Of a DNA stretch of 64,000 bases, positions 44,701-51,673 are shown piece by piece. The notes under the pieces were generated by a model, which did no database searches, had not been told where the DNA came from, and saw only the letters and a program-made list of their open reading frames with translations. Source of the DNA: Armatimonadota bacterium (GTDB lineage Bacteria; Armatimonadota; Zipacnadia; JAUWAU01); the NCBI GenBank assembly GCA_030601885.1, contig JAUWAU010000005.1:186001-250000 (forward strand), in the 5' to 3' direction. Position numbers and translations under genes: made by a program. Numbering within the stretch: the stretch's first letter is position 1; each line of letters starts with the position of its first letter.

Positions 44701-45684
44701 CTTTTCCGCGCTCTCGTCAACGAGAAGCAAGAGCACGCCGTCCGAGCAGATCACCTCTCTCGTGGCCTGAGTGCCGTCGTAGGTGCGGATGGTCTCGCCC
44801 GTGGCCGCGTCCAGCGCGGTGAGTGGGGCGTCAAGCGCGAGGGTGACGTAAACCGTGTCCCCCACGGCGACCAAGCGGCGGGGAAGCTGAGCCGGTCCGC
44901 TCTTCAGAGGCCAGAGATGCACCTGCCATTTGCCCATGGAACGCTTCCACAGGATCGTACCATTGAAGGCGTCCCGCGCAATGAGTGTCCATTTCGGCGG
45001 CAGCTCGATAGAAGCGGTGGGCCCTTCGTCGAAGATGTAGAAGATGCGTCCGCCGGTGGACACGAGCGCGCTCATGCTGGCCATGTGGTCGTGATGCCGC
45101 GCCCATTTTGGGCTTCCGACCCACTGCAAATGGCGGGGCGGGCCGATGACCGAATCGTGGGCCACGGCATTGTTGCTCGCGTCATGCAGGTAGTGCGTCC
45201 ATTCGTCGATCTCCGCCGGGCGAGGCTTGACGGTCTTCTGCCACTGGCCGTCTCGCTTGACGTACGCCACGCCGTCGGGGACGAGTACCCGAATCACCTC
45301 GTCCATCGAGGCCGCGCCGAGATCCTCCGAGACGAGGAGATTGACCATGTTGTCCACATACGGCAGGCGCCCGCCCTCCGACTGCTCAACCGCGACCTTG
45401 CCGTAGAGCCCCAGCGACCGGATGTACTGGCGCGCCTGCGCCACGTTCCGCGCGTCTGTGTCCAGGCCGTGAACCAGGTAGCTGTCGCTGGCCCTCAGGG
45501 CGGCGGTCAGCTTCCCATCGCCGCTGCCAATGTGCACGATGAGACCGCCCCTCACGCCGGTGGCGTCGAGAATCTGCCCGGCCGAGGCCTGGTACGGATC
45601 GTCTGCGCTCCGCAACGAACCGACCGCCACAATGCTCGTCACTGCCAGCGCCAGTACGCCTACGATGCTGATTCTGCTTCTCAC
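41785..45684 (-). CDS. Giant secreted protein: methyltransferase-like domain, PQQ-type propeller and LamG
   Basis: A 1299-residue exported protein. A signal peptide (IVGVLALAVTSIVAVGSLRSA) precedes a class I methyltransferase-like domain at about 44-150 (LIVHIGSGDGKLTAALRA; HGLDTDARNVAQARQYI). Next come many PQQ/BamB-type beta-propeller repeats (for example LTALDAATGETIRTYDG; LVCLDRKSGEQLWASEP) in two blocks. A LamG/concanavalin-like domain lies at about 980-1120, and a final propeller strand at the C-terminus. A methyltransferase fold exported with a propeller is very unusual, so it may be a binding module rather than an enzyme. The start is a GTG at 45684. The gap 45685-45928 holds nothing that I recognise. 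Confidence 0.8.
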   Translation of the reverse strand: MRSRISIVGVLALAVTSIVAVGSLRSADDPYQASAGQILDATGVRGGLIVHIGSGDGKLTAALRASDSYLVHGLDTDARNVAQARQYIRSLGLYGKVAVEQSEGGRLPYVDNMVNLLVSEDLGAASMDEVIRVLVPDGVAYVKRDGQWQKTVKPRPAEIDEWTHYLHDASNNAVAHDSVIGPPRHLQWVGSPKWARHHDHMASMSALVSTGGRIFYIFDEGPTASIELPPKWTLIARDAFNGTILWKRSMGKWQVHLWPLKSGPAQLPRRLVAVGDTVYVTLALDAPLTALDAATGETIRTYDGTQATREVICSDGVLLLLVDESAEKGGWSTAGYASLQEIKTRAREWAWDGPGRSILAVQANTGQVLWRKQTPVVPLTLGADGQRVYFHDGEKLVCLDRKSGEQLWASEPLARWETIRTYFAPTLVVYKDVVLFTGGKDFVPHRGSMDTMTALSAQTGKTLWTAEHPQSGYQSPEDILVAGGLVWSGATTNGAYSGVFTGRDPLTGEVKNEFGPDVDTHWFHHRCYRAKATDKYLLTSRTGIEFLDVKANHWICHHWVRGGCLYGIMPCNGLIYAPAHSCACYMEAKQLGLNALAPQSPTRQVPTDVSDDDRLERGPAYGEPVAAASATAGEAEWPTYRHDPARSGVTKGSVPTELKRTWENELGGKLTSVVIADGRLLVASVDAHAVHALDAGSGKTLWSYTAGGRVDSPPTIYQGRVLFGSADGWVYCLRASDGELMWRFRAAPVDRKLMAFEQVESVWPVHGSVLVQDDVVYCVAGRSMFLDGGLRLLRLDPKTGGKLSETIFDDRDPESGNNLQMYVTGLNMTVALPDVLSSDGQNVYMRSMPFDLQGVRRRIAYLDVKQQAGDDAHLFSPTGFLDGSWWHRSYWLWGRSMASGAGGYYLAGRVAPAGRILAVDESTVYGFGRKPQYYKWTTPLEYHLFATSKELPAVRTPARRGGGSCVRVAISESLNPANKPLAVEAWVRAAKAGGVVLARGGPSHGYALLVSDGKPQFVIRADGEMSSVRADEDVIGKWVHLAGVLTAGKKLQLYVNGKLAASAEAVGLIPSDPAQALEIGADDGGAVGEYRSPFGLAGVIDEVRLYHGTLSGADVQRHYSTPADSSAGEATLVLHHTFDKGEATDLSGNKNEGTVEDAEPVPGKFGGALRFKGWKRSGQRTLPYVVEHQWSHDLPLQVRAMVLADRTLFIAGPPDVLDEEEAQQRLGEPEIQAKLAEQRAVLEGNKGALLWAVSTSDGERVAEYNLESLPQWDGMAAAGGRLYLSTTDGKVLCFAGAQT

Positions 45685-45928
45685 GGTTGCATCCGCCTCT
45701 CAGGGGATCCGTTATGCTGCAAGTGGCCAAGCCCTGAAGTAGTCTCTTACAGGCTTTCCAGCGCCCCGCACCGTCGCCCACGTTGCCGGGCCGCGTAGCG
45801 TCCTTCTCCCGTACGTGCTGGTCTCCTGCTTCCGCCGGCGCCTGACGCGGGTCCGGCGCGGCAGACACCGGAGCACCCAGGCTGTGTGGTCGGGACGACC
45901 GCTGCGCAGCCTGAGTTACACAAGGCGT

Positions 45929-47803
45929 CTATCTGCCGGTGAGTTGGACGACGCAGAGGGATGGACCGGGAGCTCTGAGGGTGAAGCTCGGTCCCACCTC
46001 AATCGATGAGACCCTCGTGCTCACAGCCTCGGAATGCTCGTCGTTGTTGGCCTCCACGCTCGGCCCGGTCAGCGTGTGGAGCTTCGCTGGGGAGGCCGGC
46101 GCGAAGCCATCGATGGAGATGGCGCATCCGATCTCGCGCGGATGCGGGTTGATGACGAACACGTTGAGCGACCGCCCGTCGTCGGACAGCGCCGCATAAG
46201 CGAGGGCCACGCCCTCCTGGGTGCACTCGACGAGGCTTCCGCGGCACATCGTCGCGAACGCCCTGAAGGCGTGGTAGACGGGCTGTGGGTCGTTGCTGCC
46301 GTGCTGAAGTAATCCCCGGTTCCACTGGCCTCTCTTCATTCGAAGCGGCCAGTAATTGCCCATCTCGACGCCCTCTCGGGCGAACTCCCCCAGCATCGTG
46401 GCGATGACAATGGCATGGCCCAGGCTATTGCCTATGGAGGTCTTGTTCGTATTCCATTCGGTGATGGCGATGGGCATGTCGGCGCGGGCCGGGTAGTGCT
46501 CGCGGATGTACTCGCGCGTCAAGCGGAGCCCGGCTGCGAAATCATTTCGGCTGTGGAGATACGCGCTATACGACGGGACCGAAAAGTAGCAGTGGATTAT
46601 GATGAAATCGATGTGGTCGATGGTCCTCTCCAGCACCGCCGGCCACCACGGCACCGTGTCGAGTCGGCCGGCCGCGGTTGGGTTCGTCGGACCGTTGGCG
46701 CCGATCTTGATGGTTGGGTCCACCGCCTTCATGGCCTTGGAGAGGGCGACGACGCCCTGGGCGTACTTCTCGGCGGTGGTGCACGTCCACTCGTCGCTGA
46801 GGTACGTCTCGTTGCCGATCTCCCAGTACTTGACGCCGTAGCCCTTCTCCACATTGCAGTAGCGCACCCAGTCGGCTGCGTTGGCCGCCGCAGCCTCGAG
46901 GCCCGGGCCGCTGATGGCCTTGGCGAAGTTGCCGCAAAAGATGGGCTCGGCGCCCACCTCGCGGCAGAAGCTCATGAATTCGTCGGTGTCCGTGGTCTCG
47001 GGCCCCCAGCGGGCGGGGAACTGCTTCGGGCGATCGAGGGTCTGCGTCTTCCAGTTGTAGTTGTCCGATACGTGCCCGCCGGGGAAGCGCAGGAGCCGGC
47101 AGCCGGCCTCGCGGAGCATGCGGGCCATCTTCCCGTCGGCGCGGGAGGCGTCGTCGTCGATGTGGAAAAGCTGGTTGCTGCCGAACAGGAGCGGGCCGAT
47201 CTTGCGGACGCGCCTTTGTGCGTTGATTCGGATCGTCGCCCGGTACTTCTGCTCGATCTCCTCGGGCGTCGCCAGGCGCACGAAGGCGTTGTCCAGCCAC
47301 GACTCGCCGCTGAACCCCTGGCGGAACTCCGGCCCTCGGCTTCCGCCGAACCACTGGAACTTGAACCGGCTCTTCTCCTCCGAGTCGAATATGCCGGCGA
47401 TCTGAACCCATTCCCGGCTCGCAGGCGCGCCGATGAGAGCGATGGTATTCCAGTTCTCGTCGGCGATCCGAAGGTGTGGCTTCAGCGTGCCGTCGCCGCG
47501 GATCCAGGCGCCGAAGGCGTATGTTTTGTCGGGCTCGGCGTCGAAGTCTTGGTCGAAGTGGCTGTTGGCGAAGCCCTCGGCCGTCTTGCGGTACGCCACG
47601 CAGGCAGCGCCATCTCGGCCGGCGCCGGGCGTTATGGCGTACTTCGCGGCCGGATCGTCGGCCACCAGCGCTCGCCAGCCTTCGGTGCCCTTTTCGAAGT
47701 CGGGGTTCTTGAGTAGGTTGGGACTCGCCGGCTGAGATTGGACGCAAGGGGCGGGAAAGAACGCTGTGCACACGATGGCCAGACCAGTGAGAGCACGCTT
47801 CAT
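45929..47803 (-). CDS. Secreted GH51-type alpha-L-arabinofuranosidase
   Basis: A 624-residue secreted glycoside hydrolase. It has a signal peptide (LTGLAIVCTAFFPAPC), an N-terminal CBM4/9-like carbohydrate module (about residues 27-180, NLLKNPDFEKGTEGW) and a GH51-like (beta/alpha)8 domain. The acid/base is E332 in WEIGNETY, and the nucleophile is E449 in ITEWN. It should release arabinose from plant or algal polysaccharides, or act on a related furanoside. The ATG at 47803 has GGAGG upstream. Confidence 0.8.
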   Translation of the reverse strand: MKRALTGLAIVCTAFFPAPCVQSQPASPNLLKNPDFEKGTEGWRALVADDPAAKYAITPGAGRDGAACVAYRKTAEGFANSHFDQDFDAEPDKTYAFGAWIRGDGTLKPHLRIADENWNTIALIGAPASREWVQIAGIFDSEEKSRFKFQWFGGSRGPEFRQGFSGESWLDNAFVRLATPEEIEQKYRATIRINAQRRVRKIGPLLFGSNQLFHIDDDASRADGKMARMLREAGCRLLRFPGGHVSDNYNWKTQTLDRPKQFPARWGPETTDTDEFMSFCREVGAEPIFCGNFAKAISGPGLEAAAANAADWVRYCNVEKGYGVKYWEIGNETYLSDEWTCTTAEKYAQGVVALSKAMKAVDPTIKIGANGPTNPTAAGRLDTVPWWPAVLERTIDHIDFIIIHCYFSVPSYSAYLHSRNDFAAGLRLTREYIREHYPARADMPIAITEWNTNKTSIGNSLGHAIVIATMLGEFAREGVEMGNYWPLRMKRGQWNRGLLQHGSNDPQPVYHAFRAFATMCRGSLVECTQEGVALAYAALSDDGRSLNVFVINPHPREIGCAISIDGFAPASPAKLHTLTGPSVEANNDEHSEAVSTRVSSIEVGPSFTLRAPGPSLCVVQLTGR

Positions 47804-47867
47804 GTTGGCCGGCGCCTCCGTCCGTGGGCTGTCGCGCTTGTTCGTGGAAGCAGCGCGCCAAAGGGGG

Positions 47868-49751
47868 TCACTGGGCAGTGCCCTCGCATCGGCCGGCGGC
47901 CAGCCCACCCGCCCGGCGTCTCTTTGACAACTCGGCCAGCGCCACGGCGTCCTCGGGCTCAACGAATTGCATCTCGTACAGCTCCCGGTACAGCTCGCAG
48001 CTCTCCAACAGTTCGCTATGGGTGCCCTGCGCCACGATGCGTCCTTCGTCGAGGACGATGATGCGATCGGCGTTGATGACCGTCGAGAGCCGGTGGGCGA
48101 TCACGAGCGCCGTGCGGCCTCCGAGCAACCGGCGCATGGCGTCCTGGATCAGACGCTCCGTCTGCATATCGACGCTTGAGGTGGCCTCGTCGAGGATGAG
48201 AATGCGCGGGGCCTTAAGCAATGCCCGGGCGAAGGATATGAGCTGCCGCTGCCCGACCGACAGCGTGCTGCCGCGCTCGTGCACGTCCGCGTCATAGCCC
48301 GCATCGAGCCCCTGCGGACCGGCGTCGGTCCGTGCCTCGATGAAGTCGGCCGCGCCCACCGCCGCCGCGACCTCACGCACGTGTTCGTCCGGCGCATCCG
48401 GGCGGCCATAGGCGATGTTGTCGCGAATGCTGCCGGAGAAGAGAAGCGGATCCTGCAGCACGATGCCCATCTGCCCCCGGAGCGAATCGAGGGTGACCTC
48501 GCGCACATCGCGGCCGTCCACTTTCACGCTTCCCTGCTGCGGTTCATACATGTGAGCCAGCAAGTTCACGATGGTCGTCTTGCCAGCGCCCGTCGGGCCG
48601 ACGAGGGCCACCGTTTCGCCCGGCGCGACGCGAAAGCTGACATCGCGCAGCACCGGCTCGCCGTCGTAGGCGAAGTGGACGCCCTCAAAGCTCACCTCGC
48701 CGGCGACCGTCGGCAGTACGCGGGCGTCGTCGGCATCGCGGATCGCCGGAGTCGTGTCGATGATCTCAAAGATCCGTTCCGCGCCGGCCATGGCGGACTG
48801 CAGCGTGCTGTACAGGTGCGTGAGGTTGCGGATCGGCATGAAGAACTGGTTCAGGTACAGCATGAACAGCGCCAGCAGACCGACGGTGAGCCGCTGGTCG
48901 AGCACAAGATGGCCGCCGTACCAGAGCACGGTGCACAGGCCGATGGCGCTTATGATGTCCACCGAGGGGAAAAAGCGGGCGAAGATCCGCACCGCGTCCA
49001 TCCGGGCACGGTAGTTATCGCGATTCAGTTCGTCGAAGTGCTCTATCCGGCGCCCCTCCTGGGAGAAGGCCCTGATGGCTCGGAGCCCGGCGATGCTCTC
49101 CTGGAGGTCGGCAGTTATGACGGCGATCTTCCGCCGGCACACCCGGAACGCGTGGCGGACAGCCTTGCGGAAGACCGTGATGACGAGCCCCAGCAGCGGG
49201 GCAACTACGAACACCGCCAGCGTCAGGCTGACGTGGGTGCGCAGCAGAAGCACGAAGATGGCCACGAGCCGTATCAGGTCGGCTATCGCCGGCACCAACC
49301 CCGAGGTGAACAGCTCGTTGAGGGCCTCGACGTCGTTGGTGCCGCGGGAGATGATCCGGCCTGACGGGCGCCTGTCGTAGAACGACAGCGACAGCCGCTG
49401 CAGGTGGGAGAAGAAGGCGACGCGGAGGTCGAGGATGGCCCGTTGGCCGGCGATATTGAGGAGCCATCGGGCGACGAAGGAGGCGGCGAAGCCGAGGAAA
49501 CGTACGCCGATGTAGGCGAGCACGAGTCGGGTGAGCAGCTCGGGATTGGCTCGCGGGGTCAGGCACTTGTCTATCGCAACCTTGGTGAGCCACGGCGGCG
49601 TCAACTGAGCCGCCGTCACGATGAGCATGATCCCGAGGGCGCCCAGCAGCGGCCACTTGTACGGCACTGCCAGGGCGGCCAGCCGCAGCAGCAGTGGCAG
49701 ATCGAAGACACTTACGTCCGATGGCTCGACGTCGGCGTGATGATGGTCCAT
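47868..49751 (-). CDS. Heterodimeric ABC exporter, subunit with consensus Walker B
   Basis: A 627-residue half-transporter: six membrane segments, then a nucleotide-binding domain with GPTGAGKTT (Walker A, near residue 383), signature LSVGQ (near 495) and Walker B ILILDEATSS (near 514). The signature is degenerate (LSVGQ in place of LSGGQ). It pairs with the subunit encoded just upstream, whose Walker B is degenerate. That pairing gives one competent and one degenerate ATP site, as in TM287/288 and BmrCD. The substrate is unknown. Confidence 0.9.
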   Translation of the reverse strand: MDHHHADVEPSDVSVFDLPLLLRLAALAVPYKWPLLGALGIMLIVTAAQLTPPWLTKVAIDKCLTPRANPELLTRLVLAYIGVRFLGFAASFVARWLLNIAGQRAILDLRVAFFSHLQRLSLSFYDRRPSGRIISRGTNDVEALNELFTSGLVPAIADLIRLVAIFVLLLRTHVSLTLAVFVVAPLLGLVITVFRKAVRHAFRVCRRKIAVITADLQESIAGLRAIRAFSQEGRRIEHFDELNRDNYRARMDAVRIFARFFPSVDIISAIGLCTVLWYGGHLVLDQRLTVGLLALFMLYLNQFFMPIRNLTHLYSTLQSAMAGAERIFEIIDTTPAIRDADDARVLPTVAGEVSFEGVHFAYDGEPVLRDVSFRVAPGETVALVGPTGAGKTTIVNLLAHMYEPQQGSVKVDGRDVREVTLDSLRGQMGIVLQDPLLFSGSIRDNIAYGRPDAPDEHVREVAAAVGAADFIEARTDAGPQGLDAGYDADVHERGSTLSVGQRQLISFARALLKAPRILILDEATSSVDMQTERLIQDAMRRLLGGRTALVIAHRLSTVINADRIIVLDEGRIVAQGTHSELLESCELYRELYEMQFVEPEDAVALAELSKRRRAGGLAAGRCEGTAQ

Positions 49752-49800
49752 GGGAAGAGGTAGTTGTTAGTCCACAGTTGTTAGTTCACGGCAAAGGCGA
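49752..49800. repeat. Direct-repeat stretch between the two ABC exporter genes
   Basis: The sequence holds near-repeats TAGTTGTTAGT, CACAGTTGTTAGTTCACGG. It separates the two half-transporter genes without an obvious stop signal. It is of the same style as the repeats at 27696 and 41500. Confidence 0.45.
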
Positions 49801-49827
49801 AGCGGCAGGTGCGTCCCTCAGAGCTTC

Positions 49828-51546
49828 TCAGGCCACGAGTTGTATTTCGCACATTCGGGCGTATGGCCCGCCGCGCTCGAGGAGCTCCTCGTGCGTGCCC
49901 GCCTCCGCGATCCGACCACCCTCCAGCACCACGATGCGATCGGCCGAGCGCACTGTCGAGAGGCGCTGGGCGACGATGATGGTCGTGCGGCCCTGTCCGA
50001 ACTGTCGCAACGTTGCGTGTATCTGCTGCTCCGTGTGCGCGTCTACGCTGGACGTGCAGTCGTCCAGCAGCAGAATACGCGGGTTGGTCAGCAGCGCGCG
50101 GGCGATGGCCATCCGCTGTCTCTGCCCCCCGGACAGCGTCACGCCTCGCTCCCCGACCTCGGTGTCGTAGCCCTCCGGCAGACCCTCGACAAAGTCCGCC
50201 AGAGCCGCGAGCCGCGCCGCCTCCCGCACCTCCTCGTCAGTCGCTTCCGGTCTCCCCAGGGCGATGTTGTCGCGGATGGAGGCGGAGAAGAGGTACGGAT
50301 CCTGCGGCACGAGGCCCACCTGGGAGCGCAGCGACGAGACGACGAGGTCGCGCAGATCCTTGCCGTCGATGGTGATGCAGCCCTCGTCCGGATCGTAGAA
50401 GCGCGGAATGAGGTGGATGAGAGAGCTCTTGCCGGAGCCCGTGAGCCCCATAAGTGCGATCGTCTCCCCGGGCTCGATGTCCAGATCGATGCCCCGCAGC
50501 ACCTGCCCGTCGCCGTAGCCGAAGGATACGCGGCGAAACCTGATGCCTCCCGGCACACCGTCGAGGGCAATGGCATCGGCTTTTTCCGCCACCTCGGGCG
50601 CGGTGTCGAGTATCTCGAAAATGCGGCGCCCCGACGCCACGGCGCTCTGCGACATGCTCACGCAAAACCCGGCCATCTGCACGGGCCACATCAGCAGCAT
50701 CAGATACGCATTGAACGCGATGAACTGGCCGAGCGTGAGCGGGCCGTAGATGACGAGGCGGCCGCCGTACCAGAGAATGATCGCCGCGGAACAGGCGAAG
50801 ATGAAGTCCATGAGGGGGAAGAAGAAGGCCGACAGCTTCGCCTGCTTGATGCTCTCGTGGGCCAGCTCCGCTGCCCTCTGCCGCAGCTTCTCTATCTCGC
50901 GCTGCTGCTGGCAGTAGGCCTGCACCAGGCGCATCCCGCCGATGTTCTCCTGCAGCACCGTCGTCACTTCGCCGATTTTCTGCTGAATGGCAGCATAGAC
51001 GGGCTGCACGAGCCCGGCGTACCTGTACGAGGCATACGCCATCAGCGGGATGACGCAGAGGCACAGCAGCGTCAGGCGCCAGTGCTCGAGCAGACACACA
51101 ATGAGGACGCCCGTGAAGGTCAACGTGGCGCTCACGATGATGATAGCGGCGAACTGCAGGAAGCGCCGCAGGGAGTCAACGTCGCTGGTGGCCCGGGACA
51201 TCAGTTGGCCGGTGGGCCAGGCGTCGAAGAAGCCGCAGTGCAGCCGCTGAAGGTGCTGGTAGAGGCGATTGCGCAGGTCGAAGATGACGCCCTGCGCGCC
51301 CGCCTCCATGAGACATATCTGCCCCCAGATCATTAAGCCGCGAACAGCGGCCACAGCCACAATGGCGCCCGAGAGGGGGGCGATGAGCTGTCGCTGTCCT
51401 TCGCCAATGCCGGTGTCGATAATGAGCCTGATGAGCTTCGGGGGGATCAGGCCGACGGCGGTGCCGGCCAAGGTGCACAGCAGGGCGCCCCCGGCCGCGG
51501 GCCAGTACGGGCGAAGCATCCGGATAAGGCGGATGAGTATTTCCAT
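49828..51546 (-). CDS. Heterodimeric ABC exporter, subunit with degenerate Walker B
   Basis: A 572-residue half-transporter with six membrane segments and a nucleotide-binding domain: Walker A GLTGSGKSS (near residue 365), signature LSGGQ (near 469) and Walker B LLLDDCTSS (near 490). The catalytic glutamate after the Walker B aspartate is replaced by aspartate, so its own ATP site should be poorly hydrolytic. The gene is transcribed first, from a clear promoter, and is followed by its partner. Confidence 0.9.
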   Translation of the reverse strand: MEILIRLIRMLRPYWPAAGGALLCTLAGTAVGLIPPKLIRLIIDTGIGEGQRQLIAPLSGAIVAVAAVRGLMIWGQICLMEAGAQGVIFDLRNRLYQHLQRLHCGFFDAWPTGQLMSRATSDVDSLRRFLQFAAIIIVSATLTFTGVLIVCLLEHWRLTLLCLCVIPLMAYASYRYAGLVQPVYAAIQQKIGEVTTVLQENIGGMRLVQAYCQQQREIEKLRQRAAELAHESIKQAKLSAFFFPLMDFIFACSAAIILWYGGRLVIYGPLTLGQFIAFNAYLMLLMWPVQMAGFCVSMSQSAVASGRRIFEILDTAPEVAEKADAIALDGVPGGIRFRRVSFGYGDGQVLRGIDLDIEPGETIALMGLTGSGKSSLIHLIPRFYDPDEGCITIDGKDLRDLVVSSLRSQVGLVPQDPYLFSASIRDNIALGRPEATDEEVREAARLAALADFVEGLPEGYDTEVGERGVTLSGGQRQRMAIARALLTNPRILLLDDCTSSVDAHTEQQIHATLRQFGQGRTTIIVAQRLSTVRSADRIVVLEGGRIAEAGTHEELLERGGPYARMCEIQLVA

Positions 51547-51568
51547 GCCCCGGATTCCCAGACATCAA

Positions 51569-51594
51569 ACGCCCGCCGAGGCTCCGACGGGCGT
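51569..51594 (-). promoter_or_regulatory. GC hairpin in the leader of the ABC exporter operon
   Basis: On the transcript, ACGCCCG pairs with CGGGCGT, with a partly paired loop between. It lies between the predicted transcript start (51624) and the ATG (51546). It is followed by TTTGATG and so looks like a weak intrinsic terminator that could attenuate the operon. Confidence 0.35.
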
Positions 51595-51630
51595 CCGGCT
51601 GCTATTGGGCCCTTGCCGAGTGTCTGTGCG

Positions 51631-51659
51631 AAGTGTAGTCAATCCGCAGTGCCGTGTCA
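51631..51659 (-). promoter_or_regulatory. Promoter of the heterodimeric ABC exporter operon
   Basis: Minus strand: TTGACA (51659-51654), 17-base spacer, TACACT (51636-51631). Transcript start about 51624, giving a leader of about 78 bases before the ATG at 51546. Confidence 0.7.
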
Positions 51660-51673
51660 ACGACGGGCGCTTC

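Noticed and set aside
44512-47716. Long plus-strand open frames (44512-45798 and 46415-47716)
   Set aside because: They oppose the propeller protein and the arabinofuranosidase genes, whose domains are clear.
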